From NCBI RefSeq assembly GCF_964355755.1, contig NC_092673.1:33923648-33987647 (forward strand): 64,000 nucleotides of DNA, in the 5' to 3' direction. Under the pieces are notes generated by a model. It worked only from the letters and a program-made list of their open reading frames with translations. It was not told the DNA's origin and did not search any database. The translations under genes were made by a program, and so were the position numbers. This stretch comes from Antedon mediterranea (lineage: Eukaryota; Echinodermata; Crinoidea; Comatulida; Antedonidae). Position 1 is the stretch's first letter, and every line of letters starts with the position of its first letter. This document shows positions 13,401-22,400 of the stretch, one piece after another.

Positions 13401-16400
13401 CAATGGACTAAATGTACATGTAAAAAAGTATATTATACAAATAATGAATGTTTATGAGTGTAATGGTACAAATAATGGCACGAGGTGAATGATGAACGGT
13501 TATATCAACGAGGCAACGCCGAGTTGATATAACCTTTCATCATTCACCAAGTGCCATTATTTGTACCATTACACGAATACAAAACATTCATTATTTGTTT
13601 TATATAACATCTAAATAAATTCTAGTTATTTGAATCAAATAAAAGGTAGCCCTAGCCAAAGCTTACTACATTTCATTCACACACATTGATTAAAAACAGT
13701 AACATTTGGTTTTTAATAATTTTATATTAAATGTTATATTTATATGGATTTCGTAAACACACCTACTTTTGTGTCAACAAACGACCAAACAATCCTAGGC
13801 CTAGCAAGGCTAAAACGCCTAGGCTAGGCCTAGCCTAATACTAGCATGGCCTAGGCTAGACCTAGTAGCCTAGTACTAGCTTGGCTGAAAGGCAAAACTT
13901 CGACAGACAATTGGAACTTATCTAAGCTAATTATGGTTTTTCCAACAATTCCACGTCTTGTAGGGATGTCCCCATTAATTAATCAAAATCCTAAAAACGA
14001 TCAAAAACTAATTTAAATGCCTTTTTGAATGAAATTAGTACATAATGTCCAAATCGTACACAAATATCTGCTGCTGTTGCATATCTCGCGGTGGTGTTTA
14101 CAAATGAAACTGAGACCAGACGACCGGTGGTGCTGTTGTATTTCACAGTACAGAGCCATATCATAGGATAATTTGTGTACTATATTTTTTTTCATCCGCG
14201 AGACGTTTTTTTTTTCGTACACAAAAATGTTTCAAAAAGTACTATTAAACGATCGTTTAATAGTGCGTACTATTGCACGCCATGTGACCCACAATCGTCC
14301 AATCAAATGACAGGAATTTATTTAGGTGTTATATAAAAATAACTAATAAATTCTATACAATACAATTCGACTTTAATATAGAGAATTATTTTTTTTCAAT
14401 TTTGTTAGTGATAATGTATGTGAAGATGTGGCCCCTGTTGATAATCAGCTTACCCCAGCTAAGAGACTGAAATTTAACCTAATTCCTGATGTCAAAGAAG
14501 CTATTGAAAATGCTAAGATATCAATTGACAGGTAAACAACAGTTACCAATGCACTATGGGATAGATAGTATCATGTAAAGCTCTATTTACACTATCAAAA
14601 TGTGTGATGTGCCCAAATATAGTAGTGATATCCCCAAATATGGTAGTGATATGACATCATCATGTCTATATATGGGCACATTACATTTTGTTGTCACATA
14701 CAGTTTGATAGTGTAGACAGAGATACTACAAGGACTTTATAATTCCAACTGTAGGCCTACTAACACTGGGTAAGCCAGTCATAGGGATTCAGTTCCCTTT
14801 CAATATTTATGATTGGTAAAATTGTATTTTCTAAGCCTAAGTTTTAACTTAAAGGTTGTGTTAATTGACACTATTACAATATATATATATATGGTGGGGT
14901 TCTTTATTTGTGCTTATAAATATAAATGTTTTTATATTGTTGTTTTATTTTAAGTATGATTGAAGATCTAGAACTCCAGATATTTAAATTCAAGTTATTT
15001 GGCAAGGATTTTGTAAAAGCGAATAAATTAAGTCCAGACGGCTTTATCCAAGTAGCTCTACAGTTAGCTTATTTCAAGTAAGTAATATTTTTAATTTTTT
15101 TAATTATTTTGAAGTTATTTAACATCAGTGTGTTTATGCTGATGAATTTCACTGGCTACATTTATTCAACTACACAAGTTTGTAGATTTGAGGTAGTTAC
15201 AGAAGCTATCACAACAAGTGAAGTAAAACTCACACAGTTCAACACCATTCTTTACAGAATTTATGGCGAGTCGTGTGCAACATATGAAAGTGCTTCGTTA
15301 AGACGTTATCAACTTGGTAGAACAGATACAATTAGGTCATGCTCCACTGACTCAGACTTATTTCTTAGAGCAATGGCAGACAGTGACAAATCAGTAAGTC
15401 ATTGATTTAAAGGACATTTTCATAAAATGTTATAATTGAACAATAAAAAATAATGATGAATATGATCATGTATACTATAATAGAGTCAGCCATACTGTTT
15501 CAAACCTGAAGCTATTAATTTTTAACGTTTTTTTGTTATATTTTGTGTACAGAATTCTGAATTAGTTCGTTTGATGAGACAGGCTGTTGAATCTCACAAG
15601 GAGTATACAAACATGGTTAGTTTCTTTATATTTATAGCGCCACCATTTCAACGATCTGGGCACTCCGGACTTGGATGTTACACTTTCCAACTACATGCTT
15701 TACCCCAAAGGGTGACAACATGTCAATGCTTTTTATGCGCTCTCTCATCTGTCCAGTGTGTGAACTAGTACACAGGGGTAACCCCTACTCATCTCGAAGG
15801 TGTACTAGGTTCTTTAAAATACATATTATTGTGTACACTAGACCTAGAGCTTGTAATCCTTATCTGAAAAGAATCGTTGTACCACCAGAACAATTACACA
15901 ACTAATTTATTTTGGGGCTCATTCAGATAAATTTTCATCAAATATTGTTTTAACATTCGTTTTAATTATTTCAGGCTGTGTTTGGTGACGGCATAGATCG
16001 TCATTTATTAGGTTTAAAACTAATGGCAATTGAATGGGGCTGGAATGTGCCAGACTTAATGATGGACACTGCCTATAATATTAGCACACATTTTAAATTA
16101 TCAACCAGCCAGGTAAGTAAATGTCCTGTCAAAGGAAATGTCTCGAAATTGTTTTTGACTTTGCAACTAATTAACTGGATTATGAACAGAAAATGTTAAA
16201 ATTTTTACATTTTTAAACAGTAAATATTATTGCTATTAATTATTTTTATGCAAAGGAATGTCAATGTAGAATGTTATCTTATTTAGTTAAAAAGAACTGC
16301 AGAAAAGTTAGATTTTTTTTCTTATCCCGACTTAGACATGCATTTCAGTATGATCTCTGGCTAATTTAGAGTTTGTCTATTTCTGTTAAAATCTATTTAT

Positions 16401-16643
16401 TAAACCTATTTTTTCCAACTATAGGTGCCTGCCAAGACTGATTCAACTTTGACCTTTGGACCTGTAGTTCCAGATGGCTTTGGTGTCTGTTATAACCCTA
16501 AATCAAAACATATCAACTTTGCTGTATCAGCATTCAATTCAAGCCCTTCTACAAGTTCAATGACCTTGAGTCTCAAACTAACTGAGAGCTTGGCTGAAAT
16601 GCAAAATATATTGGTCCAAGGATCAATGTCTGCAAAATTATAA
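7426..16643 (+). CDS. CRAT: carnitine O-acetyltransferase (14 exons, 638 aa)
   Basis: CRAT reversibly moves acetyl groups between CoA and carnitine in mitochondria and peroxisomes. Coding exons: 7426-7461, 8667-8873, 9534-9620, 10094-10257, 10853-11021, 11330-11501, 12533-12711, 13253-13353, 14409-14531, 14955-15077, 15258-15393, 15553-15615, 15975-16112, 16425-16643. All junctions have GT/AG, the phases agree, and the sum is 1917 nt including the stop. Family signatures in order are HQRHLPKLPVPPLQQTL, RNTWGK, LHGGGSELNSGNRW, the catalytic YEHAPAEGPP (His about residue 353), ATYESASLR, GRTDTIRS, the STS motif at 563-565 in LSTSQVPAK, and GPVVPDGFGVCYNP. The length is close to the roughly 626 aa of the mammalian enzyme. 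The first exon supplies a short basic, serine-containing leader that suits mitochondrial import, although starting at the exon 2 methionine (8679) would drop it. The chain ends AKL, a type 1 peroxisomal signal. CRAT is told from CPT and CROT by overall similarity only, but I am confident. Confidence 0.95.
7676..8490. mobile_element. MULE-like non-autonomous element in CRAT intron 1
   Basis: The 815-bp element is flanked on both sides by the identical 9-mer CCTATGTAG (7667-7675 and 8491-8499). Its termini are long inverted repeats: GGATTAGGCC then AAGTTGAGCCGCCGACAAG at the left, and the mirrored ATATCC end with CTTGTCGGCGGC at the right. Homology extends about 60-70 bp inward with a small gap. 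Long TIRs plus a 9-bp target duplication are the hallmark of Mutator-like elements. There is no transposase frame, so it would depend on a helper. It sits on the plus strand of CRAT intron 1. Confidence 0.75.
9389..9461. repeat. short minisatellite, about 15-bp unit
   Basis: Five imperfect units alternate GGTCATGCTTGGCTG and AACATGCTTGGCTG. The array ends about 70 bp upstream of CRAT exon 3 (9534). Confidence 0.8.
9950..10056. mobile_element. TTAA MITE family A, right half
   Basis: The right part of the family A MITE is visible: the central ATGGACATGATGATGTCAT block, a 'gggcacaccac' block and the terminal GATAGTGTAGACAGAGCTTAA. The left terminal repeat is missing. It ends 37 bp before CRAT exon 4, within the intron. 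Confidence 0.7.
10537..10562. repeat. 10-bp stem hairpin (GGAGGTATAA)
   Basis: GGAGGTATAA (10537-10546) is mirrored by TTATACCTCC (10553-10562) with a 6-nt loop. It lies in CRAT intron 4 and resembles the other small CATGGAGGT hairpins in the window. Confidence 0.6.
10720..10793 (-). mobile_element. tRNA-like SINE head
   Basis: Read on the minus strand, TGGTGGTTAGCATG is an A-box-like segment and GGTTCAAGCC (10741-10732) is a B box, at tRNA-like spacing. No acceptor stem or clean anticodon arm can be folded, so it is a tRNA-derived repeat rather than a tRNA gene. Confidence 0.5.
11631..12184. mobile_element. TTAA MITE family A, split by a LINE insertion
   Basis: The left half (11631-11706) has the TAAAGCTCTGTCTcCACTAT end and the 'gatgtacccaaatatggtag' block. 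The right half (about 12131-12184) has 'gggcacatcacattttttgt' and the GATAGTGAAGACAGAGCTT end. Between them lies a LINE 3' end. This lies in CRAT intron 6. Confidence 0.8.
11706..12095 (+). mobile_element. non-LTR retrotransposon 3' end inside a MITE
   Basis: A 5'-truncated LINE tail. It encodes a C-terminal peptide (about 11707-11952) with RRAGKMIGLELPSFTDVH, FERIELDASHPLH and RFAKSFIPSGIIQYN, like the last part of reverse-transcriptase ORFs of marine-invertebrate LINEs. A short 3' UTR follows, then AATAAAAG and a 3'-terminal (TTATC)n tail at 12072-12092. Such short-unit tails are common in CR1/L2-like clades; the clade is not assigned. Confidence 0.75.
13062..13204. mobile_element. TTAA MITE family A copy in CRAT intron 7
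   Basis: TTAAGTTCTGTCTACACTA at the left and GATAGTGTAGACAG at the right form the terminal inverted repeats. The interior has the family's ATGGACATGATGATGTCAT block and two CACTACCATATTT repeats. It ends about 48 bp upstream of exon 8. Confidence 0.8.
13437..14340. mobile_element. fold-back element with a long perfect-like hairpin (CRAT intron 8)
   Basis: 13437-13520 is mirrored by 13522-13605: the blocks AATAATGAATGTTTATGAGT, GTACAAATAATGGCAC and GGTTATATCAAC all recur inverted. The segment near 13592-13616 (TATATAACATCTAAATAAAT) is mirrored by ATTTATTTAGGTGTTATATA near 14318-14337, which marks the outer right end. The interior is rich in AGGCCTA words (13795-13880). A shortened relative lies at 20132-20290. 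No protein is encoded. Confidence 0.65.
14576..14724. mobile_element. TTAA MITE family A copy in CRAT intron 9
   Basis: TAAAGCTCTATTTACACTAT opens the copy and GATAGTGTAGACAGAG closes it. 'gatgtgcccaaatatagtag' and 'tatatgggcacattacat' lie inside. It starts only about 45 bp after the exon 9 donor. Confidence 0.85.
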
Positions 16644-16696
16644 AATAATTATTATATTGAAATAATTTTAGTAAATGCTATTTTAAAACTCCCTCC

Positions 16697-16702
16697 AATA
16701 AA
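16697..16702 (+). promoter_or_regulatory. polyadenylation signal of CRAT
   Basis: AATAAA occurs 54 nt after the CRAT stop codon and is the nearest downstream copy. A short 3' UTR is implied. Confidence 0.6.
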
Positions 16703-16849
16703 AAAGAATCTTTTTGGTGTTTTCCTCACTCTCATAAAAATATAATATAATTACTTGATATAATATTATACTTGGAAAAAAATTCATACACAATTGAGGG
16801 CTGGGGCTTATTCAAATGATAAAGGGAACTGAATTATCTTATGTGGTTG

Positions 16850-17760
16850 GTTCCCATTAGGATGTAACGCAAGGGCGTAAGCGCCATGTGGTCAAGTAAT
16901 TTGACCAATCTTGACGTAATGAATCATCACAACTGTGATGTTGGTTAACACACTTGTGTTGCATTGGGACCAAGAATTTTTAGTGGCAATATCTAGCAAA
17001 TCGCCTAGATTACCTTTAAAGATCTAAAAAATTGGATGGTTATTCTAAAAAGGAACTCTTTTAGGTAAGTTATTGATTAAACCAAGTATGGTACATATAC
17101 AATTTTGATGCAACCTCGTAACATTTTTTGTAGAAGACAACTTATAATATAATAATAATAGAGAATTGGTGGATTGAAATATTTATACTTAATAATATGG
17201 TGCAAGGTATAATTCACCAGTGTGCTTTTTCTATGTCTTTTCAAATTAAGGGGTCTGATTCGTTAAATTAAGTAAAAGTACTAGTAATTAAGTATCAATA
17301 AATTAACTTAAGTTATTATGTGATAATTCAATATATATTATATTATTGGAATAAATGATGTGGCTTAAACTTAATAGGAATAAATAAATATATGGGTTGG
17401 AGTCCAAAACTACTGACATCACAGTATCATGTGACTGTTATGGTGTCAAAGATTGCACAAATCAGAATTGTTATGCCCGGGTGATTTCATAATCATTACA
17501 GTATAGTTTTAAGAATACGCAATTTAAACATGTAATATAATTATAATACTGTTAGTATTTGTAAGATAACATATAAAAGTCCCAATTATAATTTAAGAGT
17601 TACATGGTTGCACTTGGATGCAACACCATGTTACCACAATGCAAAGTGAGTTAACCAATCACAAGTGACAGTTAAAATGATCCATTGCGTCAAGATTGGT
17701 CAAATTACTTGTGGCGTGCTTACTTCTTTCCGTTGCTCCAATAAGTCTTATGCAGCATCA
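16850..17760. mobile_element. about 0.9-kb element with roughly 100-bp inverted ends
   Basis: 16855-16955 (GTAACGCAAG..., AAGTAATTTGACCAATCTTG, then GTTGGTTAAC) is mirrored by 17645-17755 (GTTAACCAATCACAAG, CAAGATTGGTCAAATTACTT, GTTGCTCC). The interior is not repetitive and has no long reading frame. It occupies much of the spacer between the convergent CRAT and BTBD16 genes. The outer borders are estimates. Confidence 0.55.
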
Positions 17761-18413
17761 AATTATTAATAAGATATGATAAGAACTCTACAACCAATTG
17801 ATTAGTTATGTAGAGTAAATTAAAAACCTAAAGAAAAAATAATGGTGGATAATAAGATGAGAATGGAAATACACTTCCAATAATGTTCTTCGCACAATTG
17901 GTTACTCTGTAAATAAAGGAAGTTTTATTTTCTTGGGAGTATGAATTAGAAAATAATAACTACTGCCATAAATAATAATATAGAAAATATTTAAATAAAA
18001 TTTTGAATGCGTAACTGAATTTTGTTGTTTTTCATTTTTTATAATTCACTTATATACTTAGTCAGAATGACTTTAACAAATACGTACTGTAATAGTTACT
18101 GAAGTTACTATTACAATCTCGTCAATGAAAACACAAACTACACAGAAACTTAAGAAGCAGAAAAAAAACCCTTTTCAATCCATCACATAGTTTTGGAAAC
18201 ATTTGGAGAAAAAGTTCATTATAGTATGACTTTGATTTGATTTGATTTATTTCAGCATCATGACAAAAATGATTGATGATGCACATTTTATTTGTACTGT
18301 TCACTCTGATTTGTTCTCTTCTACAACCAATGTTTAAAAAAAATGGGTTGAAAACACAGTGGTTGCAAAAAAAAGTTTTATTTACTGTAATAGCAATACA
18401 ATAGTATTAAGGT

Positions 18414-18494
18414 TCACATACTGTAATCATTATATGGGTACACACTGTAATATTTCACATACTGTAATCATTATATGGGTACATGTTGTAATAT
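18414..18494. repeat. 41-bp tandem duplication
   Basis: TTCACATACTGTAATCATTA followed by TATGGGTACA and a GTAATAT ending is present twice head-to-tail with a few differences. Confidence 0.75.
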
Positions 18495-18514
18495 TGCTAG
18501 AGAATAAACTAGCA

Positions 18515-18641
18515 TAAAGCTCTGTCTACATTATTATATAGTTTGACCACAAAAGTGTGATGTGCCCAAATATATACATACATATATAGGCACATCCCAT
18601 TTTTTTGTCAAATAAAGTTTGATAGTGTAGACAAGACCTTA
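18515..18641. mobile_element. TTAA MITE family A copy
   Basis: TAAAGCTCTGTCTACATTAT at the left, GATAGTGTAGACAAG at the right, 'gatgtgcccaaatatata' inside. Intergenic between CRAT and BTBD16. Confidence 0.8.
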
Positions 18642-19449
18642 CACATGAATGCCTTGTACAGTAGCATTTTCCTCAATGAACCACAAAAGCGAAATGAACT
18701 CGACATATTTTGATTTTGAATACTACTATTAATATTAGGCAATTTACAGCGCACCTCTTTTAATAATTGCAAGCATATATTAATAATTGAAAACATTATT
18801 TAAAATTCAAATAAAAATATATATATATTACAAATAGCATTGTATTTAAAAGCACACACATAAAAGCATAATTCTTAAATGTATTATAAACATATCTAGC
18901 AATGAATGTTAGCTATTGTGCTTCAGAACACATGGCCTGGTGGCCTCTTGCAAAATCAGTATTACAGCTTATTATTCTTGCAATATGGCAAGGAATTGGA
19001 CTGACATGTGAAAGGGCACAGGACTAGACTTGCCCCAAGTCTGTATTCATTGTCTTTTTTTATTTCTTTTTTTTTAAATTTCGATTTTTGTCTGAAAATA
19101 TATAAGGAAAGTATCCAAGCTCAAGTTACACGCCATATGTGCAAAAATATTTATATTTTTACTAATATGTATATAAAATGCACACGATCATCAGCTGATC
19201 ATTGTAGGTCCTGTTCTGTAGCTTCCATGGATCGTAGAGAGAAAAGTCTGCCTTTCCTCAAATTAAAATTAAAAATTATAGATATACATATTTACAGTTA
19301 TTGCAAAATTTTAATCACTGCAGCTGCTTATAGAACACGTTAATAAAAATAGATATAGCAATAATATTTTCAATATTATTTTAGCATCCAATTTTTAATA
19401 TTACAGAACATGGTGGATTTACACTTGTGTAATTATACAATAAATTATC

Positions 19450-22400
19450 TTAAGATGGTGGGAACAACAGCGAAAATGTGACGTATATAGGCAGAGAAAG
19501 GCCCTCTAGAGTCAGAATTTCACTGCGACTAGTCTTCGAGCCGAGACCAAACTTCTTACTGAGGATGCCTGTGTTAAACATGTAGTCATTGCCGTCAATC
19601 TTGGATTGAGTGCGTATGCTGTAGCGAACTTCACGATCTTGTCGCATTGAGAATGTTTGTCGTTCGCACGCTTTGAAAGACAGTGTTGGATCGTGAGGCT
19701 TCAGACGCTGAGGATTATAATGGGAATTGATTTATCTCTTAGAAAAATGTATCAAAAATATACCGGGTTATATAACAGTTCACACTATAATTTCCATCAT
19801 AAAGGCCAATTTACACAGACGAGTGGTAACGGTAATAAAAATATGGAATCTATGTTATTCTTTATGAAAATTTACACACAACGTGGGACAAGTTGCGCGG
19901 TTTACTGTTATCGTCTGTGAAAAATTGGCCTTTATACTCAATATTCAAAATGTACCTGCATGTAGAATTGATATGTGTGTTCTTTACCAAGTCTATGAGC
20001 TTTCAACTCAAAATGAAACCCATATAATGAAATGACCTCTGTGTGGTACCTAGGTTCCTGAAAAAAGACAAGCAATAGCAAACATTGAATGAAGGAGACT
20101 CCCAGTTAATACAACAAAAAATATGCAATATTATACAAATAATGAATGTTTATGAGTGGAATGGTACAAATAATGGCATGAAGTGAATAATGAAAGGTTA
20201 TATTTCCACGAGGCGACCTTTAAATAGTGCGTACTATTGCAAATGTGACCCAGAAATGATGGGAATTTATTTAGGTGTTATATAAACACATTTTAACCAT
20301 CATCCATAGATTGAAAAGAACTTTTTACGTAAAACAATTTATAAATGAATAAATAAAGTATCTCTTACCTGTTCAATTATGAAACCAGCTCTAATAGCAT
20401 CATTATTAAAGTTGAGCATTAACGACATATCACCACCCCCTTGTAAGGCTTGGTAGTGCTGGCTTAACATCTTCAGTACCCAGGGCTGTGGTACAACATT
20501 CATGCGTACCATATCGTCCAGGTTACGGGTGTCGGTGATACCGTGCATTCGCAGTGACAAGAACAGTCCGGCGTATGCCTGCCCATCCTCACGTTCAATG
20601 AAGGAGCAGTTTTTTGGTAAACTGAATAAATTTATAAAGTTGTTCTTAATCAATTTTTCACAAACAATTTCTCTTTCTCTTAGTCTGGACAATATTGGAT
20701 AAAAGGGCTTTTGAAAGGTTCTAGCTGACAGCGCCCTCATTGTTTTTTAACCTATTTTACTAACCTATTGAAGAAAGTTACGATTGTACTGTGTGAGGGC
20801 ATCAGCATGATGTGTGGATGATGTTGAAGAAATATCCAATAACACAGCAACTTGTACACATAATATTCATTGTAAACAAACAGTCTAGAATTAAAAAAAC
20901 ATAATTTGTAAACATAATAATATTGTGTAACATACTAAGCATTTTTAACTAGAAAGAAATTTCACTAAGATTCTAGTCACAAAAAAAAACTACAATTGTT
21001 AGTTGAAACAATTTAATATACTGTAGTTAAAAACAATCAAGAAAAAAATAAAATTAATAACAATTAAATACAAAATTAAGGAGATGTTTACTATATAACT
21101 TTAAAATAAAAAGTAATGACAAAAAAAATCACCAAAGGTTTGGTGCTTTGTTTTTTTGTAAAGTTAATTTGACTCACTTGTTCTTGAAAATGGTTCCATG
21201 ATGGTTCTGGAACGTCAATCTCTTTTGTCAATAAATTTTATTTTAAAAATAATTAAATATTTCAAAGAATACACTACCTGCTTGACTTCAGTAATCTCTG
21301 TAGAAGAATCAGTGGCAACTCCCTTAGGTGAATCTGAACAGACAACTGGTAGAAAAAAATGAAATAAATATTCAAAATTAGAAATGTTCTCAAAACTTGA
21401 GTAACCTTACCAAAACACGGAGCACATTATTCAGGCATTGTATTTGTAAGATGAGAACACGTCAGGGCTAATTAGACTTCTGGGAATCTAAAGAGCATCC
21501 GCTGTACCAACCAACAAAAATGAATAAAAGAGATAAGGCTATACTTACTGATGGGATTAAATTAAGTTCTAACCAACGTTCACATGCTGTAACAACACTG
21601 CCAACCTTGTACTATATAAGAAATACAATGTAAATATCTTTTATATTTATTAAATGTGCTAAAAAGATGTTTGTTACACACCTTGTTTTTGTTATTAGTT
21701 TTGTCATAATTGGCATGCCATAGGAGTTTTCTGATGATTTGTTGTATACTAGTTATGTTAAATTATGTGTTTTACTAGTCAATTAGAATAATTGATTGAC
21801 AACCAGTATTTGTGTTATGCATCTTATTTACACCTAGAAAATAATGTTAACAAAATAATGAAGAATAAATGTTAACAAATTGCAATTTACCTTCACACCA
21901 GCGTAGTGATAAGAGCAGACAGTCTCAGAATGTATACTCCTAAGCATCAAATGTTCACATCTATAACAAAAAAAAATAAAATAAAAAATAACATAATTTG
22001 TAGCCGCTTGGATTCTAATTACAGGTTCCTTTTAATTTAAAAACAAACCTCTTTGGTATAAAAATAGATCTTAAGCTGCTCTGTCTACACTATCAAAATA
22101 GATTGAAAATTATGATGTACCCAAATATGGTAATGATATGATTACTGTATGTCCATGTATGAGTTTAATAGTGTAGACAGAGCTTAACATACCGTTTGAT
22201 TAAATCTTCAAACTGTAGCATTGATGCACAGGCCAATACACTGACAATACTGCAGTTATTCACTTCAAGTTTATCATGGTATAAGTTACCCAATGCCACT
22301 GCCAAAGCTTTGAAAAAGAAAACAAAATTACACAATGCAATAATAAAAGATTAGATCTGGCAATAATATGAACTCTAATGATGAAATATGTTAGGAAGAT

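Larger units (their letters stand above)
16703..19449. other. spacer between convergent genes CRAT and BTBD16
   Basis: No gene recognised. It holds the long-TIR element (16850-17760), a 41-bp tandem duplication (18414-18494) and a family A MITE (18515-18641). BTBD16's 3' UTR must extend into it from 19449 leftward; TTTATT at 19059-19064 (AATAAA on minus) is one possible polyadenylation signal. Confidence 0.5.

Noticed and set aside
20622-20740. Upstream extension of the BTBD16 frame starting MRALSARTF
   Set aside because: The exon starts at 20621: the acceptor TTTATTCAG and the phase join the previous exon (20884-20765) to give FFN-S-LPKNC, which fits the family. The extension is intron read-through.
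21177-21225. Possible BTBD16 exon (IDVPEPSWNHFQEQ)
   Set aside because: Open with a GTGAGT donor, but the family sequence continues directly from exon 21345-21278 to 20884-20765 (KSSR-LFVYNEYY), leaving no place for it.
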